DNA from: Nymphaea colorata
Taxonomy: Eukaryota > Streptophyta > Magnoliopsida > Nymphaeales > Nymphaeaceae
Assembly: GCF_008831285.2 (NCBI RefSeq)
Contig: NC_045147.1
Coordinates: 15,480,854-15,544,853 of the forward strand
DNA: 64,000 nucleotides
Reading direction: 5' to 3'
Made by a program: the position numbers and the translations under genes. This document shows positions 52,177 through 64,000 of this stretch, one piece after another (the stretch's first letter is position 1; each line of letters opens with the position of its first letter). Under the pieces are notes generated by a model that saw only the letters and a program-made list of their open reading frames with translations, was not told the origin of the DNA and made no database searches.

Positions 52177-53313
52177 GTCCACACACTGTACAGAGGTGTT
52201 ATCTTCAGTTTCACCTTTGTGACAACCAAAGGTTAAAGGTGGAAATGAGAGGAAAGAACAGTCAAGGTTGTAGCAGCCTGCACTTGAATACTCATAAACC
52301 ACTGTAACCCCACGCACTCTCTTTCCTTTGCCTGAAAGATGCCACGAATAAACAAAAAGGAGTGGGCATGAAGCTCGGTCAAAGAAAATGGGTGTAGGCA
52401 AGTAGCGAACATAAAACAAAAACTTGACACACTGGGGGAATAATTCCACCACGACCACCATCCATTTCCTCTGTTTTTTAACTGAAACTGAAACTTCCAA
52501 GGGGTTCTTCCCCAGCAGACCACCGTCGACGCAGGTTATCGAGATTCCCCTTCTCAAGAGGTGCTTCCGTTCGCGTTTCCCCTTCCCGAGATTTGCTTGT
52601 GGCTCATGGGGGTTCGCTTTTTAATCACAAGAGGCAGCAGCGAGCCCCAGATTCTAACCAGACAGACGGTCAAACAAAGAGTGGCATGCACCAGATATTA
52701 CACAAAAAGTAACAGCATTAAATATATGGTACTAAAAGAATGCAGCACTCTTGCAAAGAACATCTCTCAGCACTCTCTCTCTTGAATATATGGTACTAAA
52801 ATAATGCACAGCACGCTTGCAGAAACAAACACTCGCTCTCTTGCACGATTCACCCTTTTTTACCATTCCCCAAGTTGTTCTTAGTTTTCTTAATATTCTT
52901 ATTACTGTTTCTCTTCTGTGAATGTCCAAGCTACACATGAAAAAGAACACAATTTTTCTTCCCCAGAAAAAAGTCTCAGCTTTCCTTGCATTTTGAACAG
53001 GAGCCACCAACAAATCGTGCTTGGAGCCTCCTTTGCCTTTTCTTTTCGCTTTTCCAGTCCTGCGCCCCTCTCAGACCTGTAGAATTCTTCTGATAGCAGC
53101 TGCCATAGCTGTTCACTCATACCAAAAGCATGATTCCCACATCAGACTCTTATTCAGTTCTTATCTCGAGTCCAGTTTTTTTCTTTTTTCTTTTGAAATT
53201 TTTTCTCGGTGCTTGCTTCCTTTTGGTATCGAGACTCACACCAAAACCCCCACTCTACCAAACCAAACTAAATTTGGAATCAAGATGCTATCTTCTCCTT
53301 GACAAAATGTGAA

Positions 53314-54705
53314 CTACGTTCCGCACTTATGATTGCCCCAACTCCCTCCAGCAGCAAAGCTGTCTAATTTCCGCCTCTTGGCAACTGGGCTGGTGAAGCA
53401 AGACTGTGCACAAGACCCATGATTTGTCTCATCGCTTTTATAGCTCCAACAAGTTGCCTCCAGCACGCCGTTTGGACTCTGTACAGAACCCAGTAAATCT
53501 TCTTTACAGCCACTGGGGATCCTGAGCACAAATGTTTCTTGGATCATCTCATAACATCTCAAAACGCTTTCCTGCAGAAAAATTATGACCAAGTTGAGAA
53601 GAAGCAAGAAGAAAACAAATAAGAAAAGAGAAAACTAAACTGCTAAGCAGTAGGTAATTCAGTGGTCTAAACTATGAAACAAAGCAGAGGAAGCAAGGGA
53701 ATCTTGGGAGACCGCCCCTCACTTTTTCCTCCCTTCTTTTACCTTTTCCACCAAGGGGAAATGGGACATCGCTTTATCAAAATCCACTGTTTCGTTTTCT
53801 TCTGATACAGATATCACCACTGCTGCAGCAACGACAGAAGGTCTGAATTCCAGGAAATTAATTCCTGCAGGCCGATTTTTTGTTTTCAAATGCAGACACT
53901 CATTAATCATCTGCGTGGCTTATATCCATGTCATCTGAAACGAGAAAAAAGCAAGAGAAACAGAAAGCCTTTTGGGTGCAGAAGCAACGGAAAATTCCAA
54001 ACACACCTCTGGTGGTGCTCAGAATCAGTTCCATGGAACGGGTCATTGATGGTGGGGAGGGAGGGTTGCCACCGTTGATTTGGCGAAGGAAGTGGTCGAG
54101 AAATGAAAGAGGGGTCACGGCTCTCATCTTCCACTTCAGAGTGCTCAGCACCAGAAGCTCCATTCTCTGAATGGTCCGAGCCTCGAAAATAAATTTCGCT
54201 TCCCCCACCTATCAACGAAGAAAAAGATCAGAGAACAAAAGAAATCGAAAAATTAAAAGAAAAAAAAAAACCTTCCTTTTATTAGTGATACTCAATCAAA
54301 ACAGAGTATTATTGTCCCCAAAACTTCATTTCATTTACTGCATTCGTTTACCTGCAAATCTATGGACAATGGGACATCAGTTTCTTCCATCTTGGCCGCC
54401 AGAGACAAGCATGCCACAGACAACAACTGCATCATCCACGCCTTTCCTTGCTACACAAAGAAAAAAGAGAAGACCCAAATGGTCAGGACTATCAAAGAAG
54501 CGGCTCTCCATCATTCCATCAACACCCACACAGAGAAACAATCCAACAGAGCACTAAGTTTCCGGTTCAAACAACTTACAGGGAGCTCATAGCATGAAAG
54601 AAATCTGTCGAGATAATTGACGGTAAGATATGCAGTCAGCGGTACGAAGTTGTAATGGGCGTGAACCTATACAACAAGCAACAATCCCAAAGCCCATAAG
54701 AGATA

Positions 54706-54749
<44 letters not shown>

Positions 54750-55032
54750 AAACCTTCCATATCCATTCAATGGCATCTCTACGGATCGAAACGTCCAAAA
54801 CCCCACTCTGAAACCTGGAAGCATAATCGCCCTGCGGCAGATACTCCCTCTCGTTGCTCACCAACGCCTCAATGAACTCGTCGCTGCACGGCGGCAAATC
54901 CATGGCGGACCCGCCACCGGGGCGGGGTTCTTCCCTGAAACTCTCGCCCACAACCTCATCGTCCCAACCCATGACGCTGTTGTTGTCCTCTGCACAAAGA
55001 AGAGTGGGTACGCACTCGAAACTAGGCGCCAT
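53314..55032 (-). CDS. CYCD2/4: D-type cyclin, CYCD2/CYCD4 group
   Basis: Activates CDKA and, through the retinoblastoma-related protein and E2F, promotes G1/S entry in the nucleus. Exons: 55032-54754, 54666-54580, 54450-54352, 54208-54007, 53864-53743, 53571-53314; 348 aa in one frame with GT-AG introns. The start MAPSFEC is the only upstream ATG in frame. It is followed by LLCAE (residues 11-15), the LxCxE Rb-binding motif. The cyclin box spans exons 1-4, with [37 protein letters not shown] and [16 protein letters not shown]. The C-terminal cyclin fold has INFLEFRPS. The tail [10 protein letters not shown] and SPVAKRRKL (a likely nuclear signal beside an S-P site) is characteristic of the D2/D4 group, not D1, D3 or D6. 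Six exons is the usual structure. Nothing is broken. A (GA)n tract fills intron 1. Confidence 0.95.
54711..54746. repeat. (GA)n microsatellite in cyclin intron 1
   Basis: About 17 GA units (CT on the coding strand) lie in the short intron 54753-54667, a few bases past the exon 1 donor. Length changes here could affect splicing. Confidence 0.9.
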
Positions 55033-55380
55033 CGTCCGCAACCTCGAGCAAAGCCCCCTCTAAAGCGATACCATCAAGATGCACACTTCCCTTTGCTTTG
55101 TTTTGCTTCCCTACCCTCTTCTGGCCGGCGATAGAATCAGCCTCTTCTGCAACCAGACGCCATTGAAGAGCCGAGGACTCTTGTGAAGTCGGGGTAAAAC
55201 TTAAAAGGGGAGGAGGCCAGAGGGTTTTCTGGTTGGGTTGGTTCTGCTCACTGGAAACCACTTAAAAGAAATGGTGGGGAGACATTACAGGGGCGTTTGC
55301 TGGATCGAGGAAAAGTTAATGAGATCATAATAAAGAATCCTGAGCTTCCATAATTCTTCTACAATATAATCTTATGCGTT

Positions 55381-55389
55381 CATATAAAG
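55381..55389 (-). promoter_or_regulatory. Possible TATA box of the D-type cyclin
   Basis: On the minus strand this reads CTTTATATG, about 350 bases before the ATG. It would give a leader of roughly 320 bases. This rests on consensus and position only; nothing closer to the ATG looks better. Confidence 0.25.
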
Positions 55390-56185
55390 GACAGGGCAGG
55401 AGATTGGGGATGATTTCGCCATGATTGTTGGGAGTTTTTTCCTATAATCTACTGATGTTACCATATATCTTTTGATCTATCATGGGTTTTCTGGAAAAAT
55501 TTAAACCTTTAACTTGTTTTCAATTTACATTTTTAAAACAGAGTAACAAATAATTTACGTATCATCCATGTAAATAAACCTAAGAACCAACAGGAAATAA
55601 AACTTTCTAAGAGCTTAAAAATAAGCGGCCCAAAATTTGACAGATTATAAAACTTTCATGAATATCCCAACAGGCAACAAGTTGTTAGTTTCATGAAAAG
55701 GACCATGTAAATACAAGAGACGTTTTGATTTGTAATATTTTAAGTTGGATGATGGTGTGCGGTTGAAAAGAAGAGAATTATATTTGAAAAACTCAAAAAA
55801 GGGAAAACCAATCTGCCAAATAACTAATAAGATGATCAATATTATGAAAAAAGAGATAGAAAAAATTCTAATTACCGTTAGAGAGAGAGAGGTCAAGAGA
55901 TTAGGCCACTGGGGGCATTTTAGTTAATTAAGCTCTTTCACATGGCCAAAACTACCCTTCATTAAACTCTAAAATGACAATACTATAATTAGAAAGAGTG
56001 TTGAGGCATTCTATCTGCGAGTTTTTTGATAATTGATATTTCCTTTAATTTGCTGAGTTCGGACATTAATTTTACGAATATGGTAGTGAGCAATTTATTA
56101 ATTGTCGTTAAAATAAATGTAAACTATTATTTTATTCATTTTTAAGATTAAAAAGTATGCATAACAGTCAGTTTAGTGTACGCAA

Positions 56186-56484
56186 CGTTATCAAAATCGG
56201 TTTCTCAACTGAATTTTATCAGCAAAAAATTTCAGATGAATCGGACCAAAGTATAACACTTGTTAAAGAGCTTGCTAAGAAATATATTTTAAAAAACAAA
56301 AAGGTAAATAATACTTCAAAAAAAATAAAAACGAGGACTAAAAATAAATGAAGCGGCAGTTTTGCAATTTTTGAGAGTTTGAGCGGACAGAATAGCCAAT
56401 TCAGAGTAAATCTTGGCCTGAATCAAATGGAATTATTGCCATTTTGATTCAAATGTGTCAATGCAGTCTGATTTTGACAACACT
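56186..56484. mobile_element. MITE-like element, second member of the TCAAAATCAG family
   Basis: The left end reads GTTATCAAAATCGG and the right end CTGATTTTGACAAC, imperfect inverted repeats matching the ends of the element at 16815-17078. The interior is AT-rich and non-coding. Confidence 0.5.
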
Positions 56485-56858
56485 TGGTCCAATTTAACAG
56501 CATTGGTTTATTTGATCCTATAGGCCAAAAACATATTTAATAATTTTTCGTGACAAAATGATTAATCCCCAAAGGTGGAGCTAGTTTTTTTTTTAAAGAC
56601 AACCATTATATAATTTTTAAAATTTATGTAAATTTTATATAGTAATTTTTTTTTTTATTTTGATACGCAGTTTAGAATTGCATTAACTAACTATAGCATA
56701 ATGTCAAGCTACACCGTTTACATCTTCATCAATCAACCGATGCAAATGACTAAGTATTGGGGTGCGAGAACACGCATGGCCCCTACTGGCCTCCCGTCCC
56801 TCGAACATTCAATCACCCCCAACCCAACCTTGTCTAAGCAAATTTTAGCTACCCTACT

Positions 56859-57113
56859 CTATATAGTCCTTCATTTCACATGTCAAAGGGCTAGCTACTT
56901 ATATGACACACAATGTGATTATATTTAGGCAATGTTACTCAAAGACCTTGAAGATTTCTCTACATGTTCAATATAAAATAATCTCTATATAGTTCTTCAT
57001 TTCACATCTCAAAAAGGCTAGCTACGCATATGACACACAAAGTAATAACATTTAGGCAACGGTACACAAAGGCTTTGAAGATTTCCCACAAATGCTCAAT
57101 ATAAAATTATCTT
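56859..57113. repeat. Two-copy 126-bp tandem duplication
   Basis: Units at 56859-56984 and 56985-57113 share CTATATAGT(C/T)CTTCATTTC, GGCTAGCTAC, ATATGACACACAA, TTTAGGCAA and CAATATAAAAT. A few substitutions and small indels separate them. A weaker third piece (TTCAAAAAGGCTAC) appears near 57262. Confidence 0.88.
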
Positions 57114-60100
57114 TGTACGTTTTATGCTCCAATTATTACAATTCACATGTCTCATGGAGTTAGACATTGGATGCTGAGTTAAAATTTCGAACCTTGTTTC
57201 AACTCTGGCTGCAAGAATCCAACTCAAGTTGACTTGAGTGCTTAACTCGGACGAGTTCACACTTCAAAAAGGCTACAAAATAAGACATAAAGAAATACAA
57301 AGTACATGTGTATAGAAACCTCAACCTCAAGATTTCTCAAAGTCTTCTATACAAGAAAGGCCTCTAAATCAAAGAAAGTTCACATTTTAAATCTTCAAAA
57401 AGAGTTGTTTATATAGCACCTGATCAATCAGGGAAGCTAAGTCATGTTAGGGTACCCTGTCGCGATTAGCAAACGTTAACCCCTTAATTATCAACATAAA
57501 GTTCATTCGAAGTACGGTATCCGCTTCGTATCTAAGTTTTTGAAGTATATTAATCACCTTGCATATTTAAATGATCTTGCATCCTGATCTTTAGCTGTTT
57601 CTTAAAAGTGGGAACCATAACTAGTTACCAAACAACTTGAGATTTAATTTGTCATATCCAATGCTCAATTTAGAACTTTGTATACGTCTCTTTTGTATAG
57701 TGATTAAGCCCAACCTCGAGGGCTTCGGCTTCAGCTTTTAACTAGGTGGTGGGTCTCCCCGCTCACTCGGATTGAGCCCAATCCACTCGAATTCTTGCGC
57801 GAGTGTGTGCACACATGTAGACACACAAAATCAGTTTCTGATAAGTGCTTCATATATTGGACAAAATATGTGGTCCTCTTCACTTTTTGGTTAAATGTGG
57901 TGAAAACATTTTAGCTGCATAGCAGGGCATGCTATAAATAAACCAAAAAACCAGTCTGTACCCTCTCACATATGCATGGATGCAGTGTTGAGGAGGTCCC
58001 AGTCGTCTTCTTCTTGCCAGCCAGGGACCAGAGCCTGCCAACTCCATCCGGCCGGCTTCACTTAATTGAGTAGAGACGAATATATACATAGAGATATACA
58101 TAGTCCCCACTCCCGTGTCATAAAACCCCGTGGCTAGTACCTCGGTTTTTAGAGATTCCAGGAGAAATTAACTGTTGCTGGTGGGATTTGATCTTTCTTT
58201 GACTGCGGTTCTGGTTGTGAAAACCCGTCGAAACTTAGAGTTTGTTGTGTTTTCATGCAAATATTCGAGATCGTATTTTGGTCATTTATGAAAAGGAAAT
58301 TGATATTCTTAATATTCTACAAAAAAGTTGTATTTTTTTTTCGGTTTTCAATTACGCATATATACCAAGATCTTTTTGATCATTTTATGTCACGATTATG
58401 CACAGGTTGTAAAACAGTAAAACGTCGATGTGCGATAACACAACGATTCAAAAGGAGCTAAGCACTCAAAAGATAATGGGAGAAAATATTTTGTTATATA
58501 GTAAATTCAATTCATACAAAATCACTTCATATTTTTCAATGATATGCATGATAAAAAAAATGTCTCGACACAATAATGAAACCCAAAACATGATGCTCCG
58601 ACACTACAATAAACCCAAAATCTCCCCACTAAAATGTGAGTTGAGTCTTCTGTTGTTTAGTTTTTTTTTTTATTTTTTTAGATTTTGACGGACTCAGGGC
58701 AGCATACCCAAAAATATAATATAACCAGCTCCGACACCAACCTCCTCAGATATTTATGAAATCTTGGCGCCAAGAAAGAAGTGAAGACATAAAATGATCA
58801 ATAATAAGAGAAGCATGGACAATCTCAGGCAAAGACAAAGACAAAAGGAAGAAGGAAAAGAATGGGATCATAAAGGTCCCATAGTGATACATCATACATA
58901 CTTCTTGGCCGATTAAGGACCTACCAATTGACATTAAACGATTGAAAAGAAGCAAAATTAGAACTCTTGCTTGCGCAAACATAATTGGGGACCAAAAATT
59001 CAAACAAAGTTCACTTTAGAAAGATGTTTGCATACGTTAGTATCAGAAGAACTCTTTAGAGGAAGGAGAGTGATGAGAAATCCTTGGTCATTTGGAAAAA
59101 GGCTGGAAAAGTGGGCCAAGTTGTGTTGAGCCTTTGACGTGAGGCAAGTCACCGGTAGTTTCTGCCTTTTTGATATTGCACGGAGAGAAACCCCTTTTCT
59201 TTGAGGTGGCCCCTTCCTTTCTTCTCTTTTCATGCTTCATTTTATTAATTAATTACTAATTAACTATAATAATTATTTTTTTAAACTAAGAAATTGTATG
59301 TAAAATCAGAGACTCTTACTCTTGGGCACATGCTCATGGCTATTAAAGACCTTTTGAAGTTATCAGTGGGCAGCAAAGTGGGGAAGGTGGGGAGAAGCTG
59401 TGCGGCCATGAAAAGAATTAAAGAGAGAGAGAGAGAGAGAGGATGAAAAGAACTCTTTCTCCGGACCCTTTTTGTCTGAGCGGCATTCAGCGAGATTCGA
59501 GCTCTCGGTAAGCATAATTACCAATTGATTAATAGTGCTTGATCTCTCTCTCTTGAGTTTTATGAAGATTTTAAATCAACTTTGCCTGACATTCCTCAAA
59601 AAAGTTCGTGCTTTTAGAAAAAGGCTTTCGAGATCCAACTTTCCATTGAAGCTGTCGCCTCCCCAGAAAAGAATTTAGAGATAATTTCCAGGTTAAGGTT
59701 CAATAAGAGCACCAGTTTTAACTTTTTTTTCCCGTCTTTTCTAGGGAGCAATGAAGGTCCAGAGAGTTGAGTGCTTTTTTTTTCTTTGGAAGAAATCAAT
59801 ATGAATGCTTGCTTTGAAAATAAGAGGCCATAAGTCTGCTGTGCTGGCAACAATTAAAGAAAGAACAGTGACTTCCAACATGGTTGGTAGCAGTAAATTA
59901 GCTTTTTGATCAGTTGAATGGCTTCTTACAAGATTTCTGAGAAGTGAAATTGAATAAAAATTCAAAGCTTTGAGAACCGGAAAGGTTAAAAGCTTTGAGA
60001 TCACAGAAAACTTGATTTTACGACGAAGGTGTTGATCGGGCGATGGTGAGAAGTTGAAAACCCTTGGATCTAGTTGCCGAGCTCAGCAATTTGCTGCAAA

Positions 60101-60349
60101 GAGAAGAAGAAACTAGAGAAATGACAAGTTTTTCTTTTGAAATATTTTCGTTCCCTTGGTCTTAATTTCAACGCGTGGAACGTTTTTATATTAACTGGTA
60201 TATATCTCTCTGGCTTATGTGCAGTGGACAGAAGAGTCCTGTGGGAGCAGTGGGAATATGGGTAAGTGAAATTAATTTAAAGCTGGTACTGTGGGAAAAG
60301 GAAAGAAAGTTTGTTTTCTGAAGTTTTTTGTCAGTATACAACCACATCA

Positions 60350-60381
60350 CCCCCCCCCCCCCCCCCCACACACACACACAT
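60350..60381. repeat. C18 homopolymer joined to an (AC)n tract
   Basis: Eighteen consecutive C residues (60350-60367) run into ACACACACACAC. Such a long C-run is unusual in this AT-rich DNA and could form quadruplex or i-motif structures; its exact length is also error-prone in sequencing. Confidence 0.9.
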
Positions 60382-60862
60382 ATTATATTTTATTATAAGT
60401 TGAGAAAGTCTAAATACTTAACATCAGCTCGTGACTTGACATATCATGCATGTACTTGTTATTCTTTACTCATTGAAAACCATGCATGTTTTAGTTTGTA
60501 TTTATATTTTATAAAAGAAAGTACTCTCTTGATCATCAGGTTTTAAAAACATTGGTTGTTTTAAATCTCTGTTTGCTCGAGAATCATATCCAAATATGAA
60601 TCTTGTCAAATAATTATTCTATCAATTAAATTACAACAACACTTGCAAAGATAAATTAAGTGAGATTACGTAGGGAGTTTATATATGCTTCAATCTTCTC
60701 TCTCTCACACACACTCTCTCTCTCTCTATCGAACGGTACAACCTCCGTTGGGCTTGAGTCAGAGATAATATAGGTTAACTGAATGACAGTAATGAACTAG
60801 CAGCAGTCAAGTTCTCACTGCCAGTTATATATAATCTTCTCTCTTCATTTTCTTTAATTAAT

Positions 60863-60890
<28 letters not shown>
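60863..60890. repeat. (CT)n microsatellite
   Basis: About 13 CT units; a similar imperfect CT/CA tract lies 150 bases upstream at 60698-60728. Confidence 0.85.
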
Positions 60891-60893
<3 letters not shown>

Positions 60894-62798
60894 AACAAAG
60901 TCACATCTCACATGCCACACATGAAGATGCATATAAAAATGTAAAACTACTTGTTATTAATGGTGCTACTGTAAACGCATTCCCATTCAACTGATTAGGT
61001 ATTGCTCATACTTGCTCCCTGCGCGTGACAAGCAAGAGCCTACGTTGCTTTGGGTTCAAGCGCTGCTAGAGGCTAAGTACAACACACACACACTCGTGTG
61101 CATGTATCTTCATGGTTTAGACTGTGTTCACAGTGAATATTTATTAATCTCGAGGGACAGAGAGCATATTGTTTAAAATTTTAGCTCTGTACTTGTGATA
61201 CATATGCCAAAGTAAATTATGCCTTTCATTTTTGTTTCTCATGCCTTACTGTTTGTTTAATGAGGTAGAGATAAACCTGCAGATGGTCTAAATGTGGTAA
61301 AAACATAAAATAAAAGGTATATGTATAGTCGGTGCAACTAAAGCTCTCAATTATCGATCTCATAATAAATTTGTTCTCATCTAGAACCATGTCATGTGTT
61401 AACGTTTTTAATTATATGAAAACCACAGGCTCCCAATGCATTTGAGGGGTTAATTTCACCATAACTGTTAATTCTTGGTGTTGGGGAAGACTTGCCTATG
61501 CATCACGGCTCGTTGATTCAAAACATAATCTTGTTTAAGTAACTAATAAATTAAGCTAACATAAGTAAAATTTAATACTTCATTCATACAAAAAACTTTT
61601 TTGTTAGCATATAAATCATCATTAAGTGTATATGGTGCATTGCTTATCCTCCTACACAAACACACACTAAGAAAAATTAATGCAACTTTGTACAAGAAAT
61701 TTATTGATCAGAATCTCAAAATCCTAGATTCGATTCAATTATATGCCTGAGTTTAATGGTACCCATGCCATGTCTTGAACATGGTATATACAAACCCATA
61801 ATTTTCACTATTTTGTGCTCTAGATCACGTTAATCACCATTGAATCAATCCAACTAAATCATGTATGCTCAAATGATTGCAGTACATATTTTGTTTATAT
61901 GTCTCTATTTGGTGAAAAATAAAAGCGTTTGCTCAATCAAACTCTAGTGCTTGTATTTCTGATCTACTTGAGAAGTATAAAACTTGGAACCAAAAATGTG
62001 TATGTTTAACATCAAGAGCCAATGATCAAGTACCTCATTTTATATATATGTATATATATAAAGTGAACTTATCTAGAGTCATCCAGCTCTCTTATGAGGG
62101 TCGTCTGATCCATCATGATAGATAGTTGATAAAAAACAATGAGAAAAATGTGCGACGAAAGTATTCATCACCTTTTTTTATTTTATTTTTCTCTCAACCA
62201 TTAATCAAGATGGATCGAACTGTCCTCGTGAATGAATTGGGTGACTATATGTTAGATCAAGTGATTTGCCAAATAGCATGGAGTTCTGGTTCCCTTTTTT
62301 AGCAGGATCAAATTTGGATCCAAATTTGTTTTTCAACAACCAAATGAATGTCATATATACCCATGCCGGCCAGATAACAGACGATCTGAGAGTTACTAAA
62401 TTTGCAAGATCATCTAATGACACTAGATTGCAGCCTAGACATTTTGTAAAGGTGCCAGTAATCCATGTGATACACATTAGATTAGATTCTATCATAAACC
62501 CAAAATAATCCCAATCCAGAATGCTAACGAATTCCATGACTTGGGCCCAAAAAGCCTCAGAAAACTAGTCCCACTACTTAGGTTTATTAAATAAAGCGGT
62601 TGCAGAGCGTGTGAGCATGTATGGGCATCTGCCCTCACAGACCCACTCATTTTCAACAGTGAGCCGAGTCTAAGTATATGGGGTGTCATCTCTTGCACAT
62701 AACTGCCCCTTCGCTATTTCTTTCTTTTTTTCCCTTTTTTTTTTGTCAGCGGCTGGTAGTGGGAAGAAACAAAAATAGAATTACTAAGCGGGTTTCAG

Positions 62799-63240
62799 TA
62801 GGGCTGCACACGAGCCGAGTCGAGCTCGAGCTTGCCCAGCTCGAGCTCGACTCGACTCAACGAGCTCGAGCTCGAACTCGACTCGAACTCGAGTCGAGCT
62901 ACCTAACACGAGCTCGAGCTCGACTCGATCAAATAAAGTCGAGCTCGAGCTCGACTCGATTAACTCGATTAGCTCGTCTAAATAAAATATGATCATTCTT
63001 TTTAAAATATCTAGTAAATTTCATGACGTGGGATGAAATTTGTTTACTCGTCGAGTATAAACGAGTCGAGTCGAGTATAAACGAGTCGAGTTCTTAAAAC
63101 TCGAACTCGACTCGTTTACTCATTCGAGTTTCATTGTAAGCTCGAACTCGACTCGTTTATAAACGAGTCGAGCTCGAGCCGAGTTTAACCGGGCGAGTTC
63201 GAGTCGAGCCCGAGCTGGCTCGACTCGTTGTGCAGCCCTA
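62799..63240. mobile_element. hAT-like non-autonomous element made of CTCGAGCTCG palindromes
   Basis: Ends are TAGGGCTGCACA and TGTGCAGCCCTA, a perfect 12-bp inverted repeat, and both continue into CGAG/GAGTCGAGC sequence. The flanking 8-mers GGTTTCAG (62791-62798) and GGTTTCGG (63241-63248) match at 7 of 8, fitting an 8-bp hAT target duplication. The interior is dense in GAGCTCGAGCTCG and ACTCGACTCG words, themselves palindromic, so the whole element can fold on itself. There is no transposase frame; open frames here encode only SSSTR/ARAR low-complexity peptide. Confidence 0.85.
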
Positions 63241-63371
63241 GGTTTCGGCACAGGATAAAAATCTCTCTTATGAAAAGGTTTCACATAAAAGGATAAATCT
63301 TTGTAAGGAAGGGTCACATAAGCAACTTGTCATATAAAATCTAGAATTTGATTCATTGATACAACAAGTTG

Positions 63372-63430
63372 CTCTCTCTCTCTCTCTCACTCTCACTCTC
63401 ACTCTCACACACACACACACACACACACAC
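63372..63430. repeat. (CT)n(CA)n compound microsatellite
   Basis: CT units grade through CTCACT units into about ten CA units. Confidence 0.9.
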
Positions 63431-64000
63431 AACTAGCCTGACAATGGTGTCATAAGTTAATAAGTTTGATATTTAATCCATCGAAGTGGGTATTCATCCA
63501 TGATACAGGAAGATGCTTTTTTTAGGTGAGCAAGAGGTCATCCTACCTCCCAGATCGAGAGTTGAAGCTCACCCGACTCAAGCTCGATCCATAAAACTAA
63601 ACATGTTTAGTTTTCTGATTCACCTTGAGCCAAGCGTAGCCCGAGTCATATTCCAAGACTAAACATTAATGTTTAAAGTGAAGAATTTATCTGACCGACT
63701 TTTGCACATCCACTGCCTAGTAATCTTGCATCTAATGCCAAATGAAATCAAGAATTAATTATCTTGAACAAGTACCCTTCGAATAACAGGAGTACTGATA
63801 ATTAGTACATCTAATGTACGTCTGAAAGATGTGGCTAAGAGCTTCAAGCAGGAATCCATGGATTGATCTCGTGGGTGACAGAGATCATCAATCCATAGGA
63901 GACACAAAGATAATTAATCAACAGCATAACACATATCACGATTTCTGTTTTCCATTCTTTTCTGCTATAGATCTGGAACAGCAGTTCCGGTAAATTAGCG

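Larger units (their letters stand above)
50477..53313. other. Convergent gap between PFK5 and the D-type cyclin
   Basis: The two genes end tail to tail 2.8 kb apart, so both 3' UTRs lie here. A diverged 88-bp tandem duplication (51724-51926) and a TG/TA microsatellite (52115-52172) are present. The long open frame over the microsatellite (52009-52557, minus) encodes YIYIY repeats and is not credible. No further gene was recognised. Confidence 0.75.
55033..64000. other. Gene-free region upstream of the cyclin to the right edge
   Basis: 9 kb without a recognisable coding gene. The first 400 bases are the cyclin leader and promoter. Onward it holds a MITE-like element (56186-56484), a 126-bp tandem duplication (56859-57113), GA and CT tracts, a C18 homopolymer and a 442-bp hAT-like element. 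The stretch 59330-60260 has open frames on both strands but no product I recognise. I looked for tRNA, rRNA and well-known plant microRNA sequences by eye and saw none. Confidence 0.7.

Noticed and set aside
52009-52557. Minus-strand open frame of 182 codons downstream of PFK5
   Set aside because: It runs through a TA/TG microsatellite (YIYIY, HTHT peptide) and shows no domain or splice context.
55022-55261. Apparent upstream frame overlapping the cyclin start codon
   Set aside because: Its first codon is GTG and the frame has no ATG, so it is not a credible upstream ORF in a plant mRNA.
57415-57480. Segment slightly resembling a 5S rRNA internal region
   Set aside because: Only a few short words match; the conserved internal promoter boxes are not present together.
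57960-58060. Possible microRNA408-like hairpin
   Set aside because: The CAGGGACCAGAGC word resembles the star strand only loosely and no proper mature sequence or paired arm is seen.
59600-60010. Overlapping minus-strand open frames of 79 and 87 codons
   Set aside because: Translations are low in information, match nothing I know and lack splice partners.
62784-62996. Open frames rich in Ser, Arg and Ala
   Set aside because: They are translations of the CTCGAGCTCG repeat body of the hAT-like element.

Overview
The window is nuclear DNA of a flowering plant. Every gene is split by GT-AG introns, some of 1 to 3.6 kb. Intergenic and intronic DNA is AT-rich and full of microsatellites and small non-autonomous DNA transposons. 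The proteins are plant-specific or plastid types: an LRR-II receptor kinase, plastid PFK5, RBP47 and a D-type cyclin. I cannot name the species. No prokaryotic, viral or organellar gene block was seen.

Five protein-coding genes could be rebuilt exon by exon, with reading phase checked at every junction. (1) Minus strand, off the left edge to 10340: an LRR receptor-like kinase resembling Arabidopsis At5g63710. Ten exons (533 codons) are present and its C-terminal end lies outside the window. (2) Plus strand, 14333-21162: a 12-exon, 327-aa YbaK/prolyl-tRNA-synthetase-associated-domain protein like At1g44835, with one GC-AG intron. (3) Minus strand, 33487-26139: a 6-exon, 445-aa RBP47-type protein with a polyglutamine N-terminus and three RRMs. 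(4) Plus strand, 42041-50476: a 13-exon, 536-aa plastid ATP-dependent phosphofructokinase, PFK5. (5) Minus strand, 55032-53314: a 6-exon, 348-aa D-type cyclin of the CYCD2/4 group.

Genes 1 and 2 are divergent, 2 and 3 convergent, 3 and 4 divergent, and 4 and 5 convergent. The largest gene-free stretches are 33.5-42.0 kb and 55.0-64.0 kb. They hold tandem duplications, hAT-like elements and simple repeats. The five genes have unrelated jobs (signalling, tRNA quality control, mRNA binding, glycolysis, cell cycle), so this is an ordinary plant gene neighbourhood and not a functional cluster.

The most interesting observation is in PFK5. One of the two cysteines that form the thioredoxin-sensitive pair in the Arabidopsis enzyme is replaced by glycine. 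Other points are the GC-AG intron, an extra LRR-encoding exon in the receptor kinase, a cluster of AAACCWGGTTT palindromes near 11.6 kb, and a 442-bp hAT-like element built of CTCGAGCTCG-type palindromes near 63 kb. I found no wholly new multi-gene system.
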